In this document: positions 1-5,738 of the stretch, piece after piece
Layout of the letters: every line of letters begins with the position of its first letter
Numbering within the stretch: the stretch's first letter is position 1
Assembly: GCA_023423835.1 (NCBI GenBank)
Contig: JAFAEW010000016.1
Span: forward strand, 1-10,675
Length of the DNA stretch: 10,675 nt
Reading direction: 5' to 3'
Source of the DNA: Bacteroidota bacterium
GTDB lineage: Bacteria > Bacteroidota > Bacteroidia > Chitinophagales > Chitinophagaceae
Notes under the pieces: model-generated
What the model saw: the letters and a program-made list of their open reading frames with translations, nothing else
The model's database searches: none
What the model was told of the DNA's origin: nothing
Program-made: the position numbers and the translations under genes

Positions 1-697
1 TTGTTTTAAAGGAATCGCACTCGAATTCATCGTTGACTTGTAGATGGATAAAAAAATCAACAGGCGTATTTTCAATGACCATCTGGCCTTTCATATTATT
101 ATTTAAGGAAAAACTCAGCTCCAGCGAATCACTACCACAAAGGATTTTTTCACCTATATTGACCAATTCGAATTGAACTGATTTCGGAAAAAGACTATTA
201 TTCTTGTAAAGTTTAATATTATTAAAAAAAATCGTTTGCTTTAAGCTAAGGAAGCTGTCTAGGTTAAAAATGTTTTCATTTCTAAAGCTTCTGTCATTAT
301 CGGTATCAGGAATAATGACTTTATTCCCGTTTTTGCATTTTCCGATTAAAACGGATAGGATTGGATTTACTTTTTCGTTCGATAGTTTGGATGTATCAAA
401 TCTATAATAAGAATACACCTTGTTGTAGAAGGAACTATCAAGAAAGCCATCATTATATTCATTATACCAATACTGAAATCTTTGAAATGGAAAAACCAAA
501 ATGCAGAATTCCTTAAATTCAAAAGTTGGAAGCACATAATCCTGCTCCTTTTGAATTGATTCCGGGAAAACAACATCGGAGTAAAATATTTTTGTATCGC
601 TATTATATGGCTTAAGTTTTACTAACACCGATTGAGCGATAAGATAATCGGGTGCAAAAAAAAGTAATAGAAATAGACATTTTAAATTTCGGTACAT
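1..697 (-). CDS. Secreted protein, N-terminal part (partial, runs off left edge); possible TlpA-like partner of the peptide locus
   Basis: Reading the minus strand from the ATG at 697 gives 232 open codons with no stop before the window edge. The protein starts MYRNLKCLFLLLFFAP and continues to IAQS near residue 23: a short basic start, a hydrophobic core and a likely signal peptidase I site, so export to the periplasm or surface is likely. The mature part is rich in Asn, Phe, Ser and Asp. It has a segment PDTDNDRSFRNENIF (about residues 132-146) resembling the Asp/Asn-rich beta-strand region seen in front of the thioredoxin domain of some Bacteroidota TlpA-like proteins. No thioredoxin motif is visible, as the C-terminus is missing. 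It lies 42 bases after the cysteine-rich peptide gene on the same strand, with a stem-loop between. The open frame, start and signal peptide are seen directly; the TlpA-like assignment is a guess. Confidence 0.72.
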   Translation of the reverse strand, partial: MYRNLKCLFLLLFFAPDYLIAQSVLVKLKPYNSDTKIFYSDVVFPESIQKEQDYVLPTFEFKEFCILVFPFQRFQYWYNEYNDGFLDSSFYNKVYSYYRFDTSKLSNEKVNPILSVLIGKCKNGNKVIIPDTDNDRSFRNENIFNLDSFLSLKQTIFFNNIKLYKNNSLFPKSVQFELVNIGEKILCGSDSLELSFSLNNNMKGQMVIENTPVDFFIHLQVNDEFECDSFKT

Positions 698-710
698 ACA
701 ATATTTTTAA

Positions 711-732
711 AGGCTGGCTCTTCAGCCAGCCT
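711..732 (-). terminator. Perfect 9-bp stem-loop between the peptide gene and the downstream secreted-protein gene (attenuator or 3' stabiliser)
   Basis: AGGCTGGCT and AGCCAGCCT form a perfect 9-bp inverted repeat around a 4-base loop. On the minus strand it lies 7 bases after the peptide stop codon and ends 13 bases before the next ATG. The stem is followed by only two or three T and then A-rich sequence, so it is not a textbook rho-independent terminator. Partial termination, or protection of the peptide mRNA 3' end so that peptide exceeds the downstream protein, is inferred. The stem itself is certain. Confidence 0.6.
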
Positions 733-739
733 GTTTTAA

Positions 740-964
740 TCAAATACATCCCTCTTGGCCATATTTCTTACAGCTTACAGTATAACCATCACAAACTACA
801 CCTACATCGTCTGTGCCAGTGCAAGTGGTTTTTCCTGTGCATTTCGCTTGTTTGCAACCAGTACAATTAGCAGTTGCCGAGCACGCAGAATCGCCGGGTA
901 ATTTTCCTCCTAAAATATTTTTCATTTCATTTCTGCTTAAAGCAGTACCGTAATTAAAATTCAT
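740..964 (-). CDS. Cysteine-rich double-glycine-leader peptide (bacteriocin/RiPP-like precursor)
   Basis: This is a 74-residue precursor-like peptide. Residues 1-20 end in LSRNEMKNILGG, matching the pattern of Bacteroidota double-glycine leaders: a Leu-Ser, an acidic residue, a hydrophobic Met/Ile/Leu series and GG. C39 peptidases cleave such leaders during export. Cleavage after Gly20 would leave a 54-residue core with eight cysteines (28, 34, 37, 42, 48, 58, 65, 73) and none in the leader, which suggests up to four disulfides or thioether crosslinks. CTG recurs at 34-36, 42-44 and 48-50, so the core is low-complexity and Thr/Gly/Cys-rich. It lies 77 bases after a C39-like/VKOR/thioredoxin fusion gene (a disulfide generator) and ahead of a secreted protein, fitting an exported disulfide-rich peptide. 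No lanthionine, radical-SAM or other modification enzyme is visible. Target and activity are unknown; antimicrobial or signalling roles are guesses. The ATG is the only sensible start. Confidence 0.82.
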   Translation of the reverse strand: MNFNYGTALSRNEMKNILGGKLPGDSACSATANCTGCKQAKCTGKTTCTGTDDVGVVCDGYTVSCKKYGQEGCI

Positions 965-984
965 AAAATAAAAATTTGGTAATT

Positions 985-1010
985 AAAAAATATCTGTTTC
1001 AGGTACAGAT
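985..1010 (-). terminator. Stem-loop with U-tract between the VKOR fusion gene and the peptide gene
   Basis: On the minus strand ATCTGT and ACAGAT form a 6-bp inverted repeat around a 7-base loop (992-1010), followed by a base A and then six T (985-990). It lies 31 bases after the stop of the thioredoxin part and about 20 bases before the peptide ATG. It could be a weak intrinsic terminator separating the two genes, or a 5' leader element of the peptide mRNA. No TAnnTTTG box is seen between it and the peptide start, so the peptide may depend on read-through or on a promoter inside the upstream gene. Confidence 0.4.
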
Positions 1011-1041
1011 TTTAAACCTCTTGTTCGCGCAAACAATAATT

Positions 1042-2656
1042 TTATTCTTTGAGAAAATAATTTAAATCGGTAATGTCATACACTGCTGGCAACTGATAGC
1101 CGTCTACAAAAAACGTCGGCGTAAATTCAATTCCCGTTTCTTTACACCATTTGTCCATCGCTTCCAATTTGCCTCCTTGCTTTTCCAACTCACCGTTCAT
1201 TGGATATTTTGCAGAGAAAATTTGATAATCTTTCTTTTCCGCCAAATACCAATCGTCTAATGCTCCCTTAATTAAATTTGAATCGTTTGATTCTGCAATC
1301 GCCATTAAATGTTTTACCGGCTGTGCTCTCGAATCCCCTTCTTCATTGGTTGCCGTAAAAAATATTTGAAGGCTAACCTCTTTATTCTCCTCAATAATTT
1401 TTTCAATCTCAGGATGTGCCTTTGCACAAGGGCCGCAATAAGGATTACACACTTTTATAATCGTATGAGTGGCATTTGGATTACCTAATCTTATCCCTAG
1501 TCCCTCCGGGTTTGATGTAATCTGTTTTTGTTTTGATAAAAGACTTTCAAACAATACCGGATCATATTTTAACCTTGTCAATTCTCGTTTTGTTCTTTTT
1601 GAACCAACGCTGCTCAATAAAAGAGGTTTAACAAGAGCTCATCCGGTAATGGGAAGGAGGAAAGCGATTATGAAGTACCCAATTCCCTCAACGGAAACTA
1701 GCTGAAATGCTATTCCATTCAATATAAAAACAAGAAATTCCAATACCAATACCGCCTGCACAGCCAAACAGAGCGAACACCACTGTTTGGCGACTGCTTT
1801 TTGGTAATAAAGGGAAAAGAAGACGAAAGGAAGACTGAGCAAATTTAGAAATGGCAGGATTTTCAGCGCATCTAATGGAGCAATCAGTAAATACAAGAAG
1901 CTGCCGGTGAAGTAATAAAATCCTACCTCGCTCCAACTGAGCCATGAAAACAGTTTTGCAGCTTTCGAAGAAAGAATTGCATTGCAATTAACTTTGGCAC
2001 CGCCCATGCAAAACTTCTGCAATTGGCGATTTGTCTTATCTATTTCAAATAGCAGAAGAAGGGCAGTAATACAAGTGCCGCCCAATGTCAACAGAAGAAT
2101 AACAGAATAAGAAACAGCATCAATATCTACAACTCTTGATAAATTAATATGAACAAACAGAATCAGTATCACCACCAGGATTGCGTACCCTCCAATTTTC
2201 CTCCATACCGCCAATTGTTCTTGTCTTTTGTTTTTCAAATAATCTTTTTCCCCGGAAACTTCGTTGGCAGAAGCAAGCAATACCACACCAGTCCATGTTT
2301 TCAAAAATTCTGATTTATTGATAACAGATGTTACTCCCCCCCCCAGCGGAAGGTTTAGTGTATTCAACAGCATCAGATGTAATTTTTGTAACAGTGGTAA
2401 ATGTGCCGCCATTTTCATCTGAATGAGCAATAAACGGAAGCGGTAATTCATCTAATTTTTCTTTCTCAGTCTTTACCGCCATATTTTCAACCTGCCACCG
2501 GTTTAATGCATCGCTGACACTTAAAAGGCTTGGATAGTCAGGATGATTTAAAAGTGCTTCGCTAACTGTCGATCCTGTTACTTTTACTTTTAAAGATTCA
2601 AGTAAGTTAATGGTGGCGGTAACCGGGTTTCCATATTCTTCAAGGAGGGAAAACAT
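1042..2656 (-). pseudogene. C39-like / VKOR / thioredoxin fusion, broken by a frameshift and an in-frame TGA
   Basis: Three adjacent minus-strand reading stretches join into one protein of about 538 residues. The first (2656 to about 2345, starts MFSLLEEYGNP) is a C39-like domain with HPDYPSLLSVSDALNRW and no catalytic Cys, so it probably binds rather than cuts leaders. The second (about 2335-1639) is an integral membrane VKOR domain with about five or six hydrophobic helices, a loop Cys pair (FCMGGAKVNC) and the active-site CSLC at 1768-1779. The third (1638-1042) is a DsbA/thioredoxin-like domain with CGPC at 1426-1437 and a cis-Pro-type FTPTFF. Such fusions oxidise exported proteins through quinones. 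A nine-G run (2336-2344) shifts the frame; eight would restore it. TGA at 1639-1641 sits in the same frame as the VKOR and thioredoxin parts, where a Trp codon would fit. Domain content is confident. Loss of function is likely, but sequencing error or slippage is possible at the G run. Confidence 0.85.
2336..2344 (-). repeat. Nine-G homopolymer tract at the frameshift site
   Basis: Nine C on the plus strand, read as nine G on the minus (coding) strand, lie between the C39-like domain and the first VKOR part. With nine G the upstream frame reads AGGGSNICYQ and stops; with eight it would read AGGGV and continue into the VKOR frame. The length and position make it a candidate slippage site, and also a typical place for a base-calling error. 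Confidence 0.9.
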
Positions 2657-2684
2657 AATTGACTTTTTAAGGTTGTTAGATATA

Positions 2685-2694
2685 ACTGTACAGT
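2685..2694. promoter_or_regulatory. 10-bp palindrome ACTGTACAGT upstream of the VKOR fusion gene (possible operator)
   Basis: ACTGTACAGT is a perfect palindrome 29 bases upstream of the ATG at 2656, in strongly A/T-rich DNA where a promoter is expected. A dimeric repressor site is possible, but no clear TAnnTTTG box is nearby and a 10-bp palindrome can arise by chance. Confidence 0.2.
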
Positions 2695-3167
2695 AAATCT
2701 AAACAAAGAAGTTTTAAAAAGCAAACTTTTTTTAACATACTTTAAACATATTTATTTTGTTTATGTATAACAGAAGTAAAAAGAAGAAGAGATAAGAGCT
2801 GATGTCGGGGGCCGTAGATGAAAAAAAACGTGTTGAAACGCCGAACGAAAGTATTCTCATAGAGGGCGTCTCACATGCAAGCCTTCAAGCTTCATCCTAC
2901 ATGTACGATCGTTTGCCACCGTTTGTCACACCCGGTTATTTAAATCCTTTCAGGCTTGTTCGTCAGGTATGCAGAAGGATATTCTGTCCTGGCTCCCCGC
3001 CACATCCTGTAGACCAGTTGCATGAGGGTAGTTACCGCTGTAAACCGGTCGAAGTTTTTTTAAATATCGGGACTCATTATGTTTCATTGGGTTCATTATC
3101 TGTAGCTGACCATTTGGAGTGTATTTCTTTTCCGGTTTATAAACAGGAACATAGTTTGGAGAATCTT
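2695..3167. other. Unassigned intergenic segment; G/C-richer, hairpin-rich core
   Basis: The first 100 bases are A/T-rich and probably regulatory. From about 2800 the base composition becomes more G/C-rich than the flanks. Two overlapping open frames lie here (plus 2802-3173, 123 codons; minus 2950-3180, 76 codons). Neither gives a recognisable protein, has a convincing upstream signal, or excludes the other. Several short nested stems are visible: GGTA/TACC around 3030-3040 within a longer imperfect GACC...GGTC stem (about 3012-3050), ACATG/CATGT (2874-2904) enclosing AAGC/GCTT, and ACGCC/GGCGT (about 2839-2870). This could be a remnant of a structured RNA or mobile element such as a group II intron, replacing the missing ABC exporter part. 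No reverse transcriptase, transposase or terminal repeats were found, so identity is open. Confidence 0.35.
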
Positions 3168-3568
3168 TCATAATAAACAAAAGCCGGGGAAAAAGTTTGA
3201 GAAATCGTGACGTCCTTGAGTTTGATCACTGGCGATTACGATTTTTTCGTTTGCTTTTTGCGGAGGTAATACAACAAAATGATTTTGTTCCCAATGAAGG
3301 ATGCATGGTTTTGGTGCATCTTCTAATAATTCCTTCATCGTCAATTTTACTCCTCTTGAACGGCAGCCTATTTTCTCTGCGGCATCGCTGATGCCGAGTA
3401 GATTCACGCCGTCTTTTCCTATTTCAGAATCATTCTTAACTTATTTAAAGAGAAATTCTTTCCATGTTATTTGGCCACCATTTTGAAACAAGTTGACTCG
3501 CAATCCATAATATTGGGATGGCGAAAAACCGTTTCCGCTGAAAACAGCAAAAAGCGGATAGCAAACAT
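3168..3568 (-). pseudogene. C39 leader-peptidase domain remnant of a bacteriocin-type ABC exporter
   Basis: From an ATG at 3568 the minus strand reads VFRHPNIMDCESTCFKMVAK, matching the start of a C39 peptidase (usual form: ...DCGPTC...MIAKYYGK) with the catalytic Cys of the DC pair retained. TAA at 3467-3469 then stands where a Tyr codon is expected. The frame continues as HGKNFSLNKLR and shifts by one base near 3433-3436. It goes on as NDSEIGKDGVNLLGISDAAE and then CILHWEQNHFVVL, which holds the catalytic His (about 3279-3281), and stops at 3168, about where the C39 domain should end. The ABC membrane and ATPase domains, about 550 more residues in the family, are absent. The usual Gln of the oxyanion hole seems replaced by His. 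The product would have cut double-glycine leaders such as that of the peptide at 740-964. Decay is clear from three independent defects. The start codon choice is uncertain. Confidence 0.8.
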
Positions 3569-3645
3569 TCTAAGTAAAAGGAAAAGTAGGTGAAAACTGA
3601 AAATCATTTTTCCGATGGCCCTTTTATGAAAGCTTTTGCCCATCC

Positions 3646-3671
3646 AAAAAAATCCGGCCTTTAGCCGGATT
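3646..3671 (-). terminator. Rho-independent terminator of mrp
   Basis: On the minus strand AATCCGGC and GCCGGATT form a perfect 8-bp stem with a 5-base loop, followed directly by a run of T (seven counting the last stem bases). It starts 28 bases after the mrp stop codon, separating mrp from the decayed peptide locus. Confidence 0.88.
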
Positions 3672-3699
3672 AATATGACAGTCAGTAAAATATCTTCTG

Positions 3700-4788
3700 C
3701 TATCCTACTTCTACGCCCTGATCAAGAGGAATATTTGCGTTTCTACGGGAAATATTTCTGGTTGCAATGGAAGCCACTTCTTCAAATGCTCTTTGCGAAA
3801 CCGGCTCATCACCTATCATCGCAGGAACACCGATATCTCCACCTTCGCGAATGGATTGCACCAATGGAATTTGTCCTAAAAAAGGTAATTCATATTCTTC
3901 GGCCAGCTTCTTTCCACCTTCTTTTCCAAAAATATAATAGCGGCTATCGGGCAGTTCTTCGGGTGTGAAGTATGCCATGTTTTCGATCAGGCCTATAATC
4001 GGAACATTGATCTGCGCCTGGCTAAACATCGCAATGCCTTTTTTTGCATCAGCCAGCGCTACCGGCTGTGGAGTGGTTACAATAATAACGCCGGTTACGG
4101 GAACGGTTTGCATTACCGTTAAATGAATATCGCCCGTTCCGGGAGGCATATCGATCACGAGATAATCCAATTCTCCCCAATCAACATCAGAAATAAACTG
4201 ACGAACGGCACTGCTGACCATCGGCCCCCGCCAAACGACGGCATTTTTTTCGTCAACCAGCAGTCCTATACTCATGAGGCGAATACCAAAACGTTCTAAA
4301 GGAACGATCATCCCTTTTCCGTTTACTTCCCGCATCATCGGGCGTTCCCCTTTCACGCCAAACATGATCGGCACGCTCGGCCCGTAGATATCCGCATCCA
4401 TCAATCCCACCTTTGCGCCATTTTTAGCGAGTGCCAGTGCGAAATTGGCCGCCACGGTGCTCTTTCCTACCCCACCTTTTCCGCTCACCACCGCAATCAC
4501 ATTTTTTACACCCTTCAAGACAGCTCCTGCATCTTTACGGGTGGAAGTGGTATTGCTGGTAAAATTGATGAGCACTTTCGCCTCAGGATCAAACTTTCTG
4601 ATTGCATTGATACAATCGCGTTTCATGATCTCCTTCAAAGGACAGGCGGGCGTGGTAAGTACTATGGTAAAAGAAATATCATGGCCTTTTATTTGAATGT
4701 CTTTGATCATGTTGAGGGTGATCAGGTCTTTGCCTAAATCAGGTTCTCTCACCTGGCTCAGCGCTTTTATTAAATCATTTTCCGTCAT
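3700..4788 (-). CDS. mrp: Mrp/ApbC-type iron-sulfur cluster carrier ATPase
   Basis: This 362-residue cytoplasmic P-loop protein carries or inserts Fe-S clusters. Residues about 5-75 are a MIP18-type (DUF59) domain with REPDLGKDL and TTPACPL. The MinD/ParA-like ATPase follows, with a deviant Walker A SGKGGVGKST (102-111), DADIYGPS (131-138) and VIDMPPGTGD (211-220). The CxxC found near the C-terminus of many Mrp/Nbp35 proteins is absent: the matching stretch reads ENMAYFTPEELPDSRYYIFG, which I recall as usual for Bacteroidota homologues. The ATG at 4788 is chosen because the frame begins there with the conserved helix; the open frame extends to a TTG at 4827, but that TTG overlaps the likely -7 box. 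Divergent from the gene at 4903, and ended by a strong terminator. Family assignment is secure; substrate proteins are not known from the sequence. Confidence 0.95.
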   Translation of the reverse strand: MTENDLIKALSQVREPDLGKDLITLNMIKDIQIKGHDISFTIVLTTPACPLKEIMKRDCINAIRKFDPEAKVLINFTSNTTSTRKDAGAVLKGVKNVIAVVSGKGGVGKSTVAANFALALAKNGAKVGLMDADIYGPSVPIMFGVKGERPMMREVNGKGMIVPLERFGIRLMSIGLLVDEKNAVVWRGPMVSSAVRQFISDVDWGELDYLVIDMPPGTGDIHLTVMQTVPVTGVIIVTTPQPVALADAKKGIAMFSQAQINVPIIGLIENMAYFTPEELPDSRYYIFGKEGGKKLAEEYELPFLGQIPLVQSIREGGDIGVPAMIGDEPVSQRAFEEVASIATRNISRRNANIPLDQGVEVG

Positions 4789-4824
4789 CGCGAACAATTT
4801 TGTTAAAAAGGATCTTTCCGGCGG

Positions 4825-4832
4825 CAAAATTA
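4825..4832 (-). promoter_or_regulatory. Candidate Bacteroidota -7 promoter box for mrp
   Basis: The minus strand reads TAATTTTG, an exact match to TAnnTTTG, 36 bases upstream of the mrp ATG. No clear TTTG at the expected -33 spacing is visible, so only half of the promoter is supported. Confidence 0.4.
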
Positions 4833-4885
4833 CACCTCAAATACCTATTATTGTTTTAAATATTATCTGATATCTGTCATTTGAT

Positions 4886-4893
4886 TAAATTTG
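4886..4893 (+). promoter_or_regulatory. Candidate Bacteroidota -7 promoter box for the secreted regulatory-like protein
   Basis: TAAATTTG matches TAnnTTTG exactly and ends 9 bases before the ATG at 4903, which would give a very short 5' leader. No good -33 TTTG is found at normal spacing. Confidence 0.3.
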
Positions 4894-4902
4894 GATTTTT
4901 GA

Positions 4903-5541
4903 ATGAAAAAATTTATACCTCAGATCGTTTTTAGCTTCCTGCTGTTTTCAGCAGTTTCTGCCTTTGGTCAAAATAAAACGCAGGACTCTGTTGTGCAATT
5001 GTATGGAGTAGTAATGACGGCCGATAGCCTCGAGGCAATCCCACAGGCAAGTGTAATTGTGGAAAATAAATTCAGGGGTACATTTACCAATGATCAGGGT
5101 GTTTTTTCAATTGCTGTATTAAAAGGCGATAAAATCAAATTTTCTGTAATTGGTTTTAAAGACAAAGTAATTGATATTCCAAAAAACCTCGAAGGCAACC
5201 AGTATAGCGTCATTCAATTGATGGTGACCGATACAGCTTATCTCCCTGCCACCATTTTGAAACCAAGACCGACCAAAGCGCAGTTTGAACGCGATTTTGT
5301 TAACACCAATGTTCCGGCCGATCAAATCGAAATTGCCCGTGAAAATACCTCCGAAGCAAAGAGACGCGCCTTGATCGCAGCTTTGCCAGCCGACGGCAGG
5401 GAAGCGGTAAGTGCGCAAATGCGGCAGCAGGCAACGAAGTATTCTTACCAGGGACAGGTGCCGCCTCAAAATATTTTCAATCCGATGGCCTGGGCAGAAT
5501 TTATCAAAGCCTGGAAGCGGGGCGATTTTAAGAGTAAATAG
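4903..5541 (+). CDS. Secreted protein with carboxypeptidase-regulatory-like (CarboxypepD_reg-like) domain
   Basis: A 212-residue protein beginning with a signal peptide (MKKF, hydrophobic core, AFGQ near 20-23), so periplasmic or surface exposed. Residues about 32-115 form a beta-sandwich of the CarboxypepD_reg-like type: LYGVVMTADSLEAIPQASV, then GTFTNDQGVFSIAVLKGDKI and FSVIGFKDKVIDI. This is the same fold found at the N-terminus of SusC/TonB-dependent receptors, but here there is no plug or barrel. The C-terminal 95 residues are charged and probably helical, with no motif I recognise, ending in a Trp-rich patch (AWAEFIKAWKRGDFKSK). Such stand-alone proteins are common in Bacteroidota and mostly uncharacterised; a structural or envelope-binding role is inferred only. 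Divergent from mrp, with 114 bases between their starts. The ATG has a plausible signal peptide directly after it. Confidence 0.85.
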   Translation: MKKFIPQIVFSFLLFSAVSAFGQNKTQDSVVQLYGVVMTADSLEAIPQASVIVENKFRGTFTNDQGVFSIAVLKGDKIKFSVIGFKDKVIDIPKNLEGNQYSVIQLMVTDTAYLPATILKPRPTKAQFERDFVNTNVPADQIEIARENTSEAKRRALIAALPADGREAVSAQMRQQATKYSYQGQVPPQNIFNPMAWAEFIKAWKRGDFKSK

Positions 5542-5738
5542 CAACAACCGACGGTTTTCGTGATGAACATCCGAACCGAGGATGCGAAACCGCAACCATT
5601 CCCGGTGATTCCTCCCGGTTGAAATCTTACTTTTCGAAAGCACCGTTCCCGCCAGTCTTACCTGAAAAATCCAACTTTCATAAATAGGGCATCGCTTCCA
5701 ACCTTTTGCTTTACTTTGCAAAAAATTTCGATTGCTTT
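5542..5738. other. Intergenic region upstream of the 3-hydroxyacyl-CoA dehydrogenase gene
   Basis: No gene is seen. AACC-GAC-GGTT followed by TT at 5546-5558 is a minimal hairpin that might end the upstream gene, but it is weak. TTACTTTGC near 5710-5719 is one base away from the TAnnTTTG pattern and sits about 20 bases before the ATG at 5739, a possible promoter. The rest holds nothing I can name. Confidence 0.3.

Noticed and set aside
652..870. Plus-strand open frame of 72 codons overlapping the peptide gene
   Set aside because: It is antisense to the secreted-protein start, the hairpin and the Cys-rich peptide; its His/Cys-rich sequence is a by-product of the opposite strand.
1639..1641. 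TGA read as tryptophan or selenocysteine (recoding)
   Set aside because: TGA is the normal stop of ribD, yigZ and the peptide gene in this window, and no selenocysteine insertion structure is evident after the codon.
2802..3173. Plus-strand frame of 123 codons as a protein gene
   Set aside because: No recognisable domain, no promoter or ribosome site, and it overlaps an equally open antisense frame (2950-3180); kept only as part of the unassigned segment.
4788..4827. TTG at 4827 as the mrp start
   Set aside because: The extra 13 residues do not match the family, and the TTG overlaps a TAnnTTTG box; the ATG at 4788 is better.
5119..5721. Minus-strand open frame of 200 codons
   Set aside because: It lies antisense to a secreted protein with a clear signal peptide and domain; the sequence is unlike any known family and Cys/Arg/Trp-rich as expected for a shadow frame.
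5706..5738. TTG at 5706 as the start of the 3-hydroxyacyl-CoA dehydrogenase
   Set aside because: The ATG at 5739 places the Rossmann glycine motif at the standard position; the extra 11 residues are unneeded.
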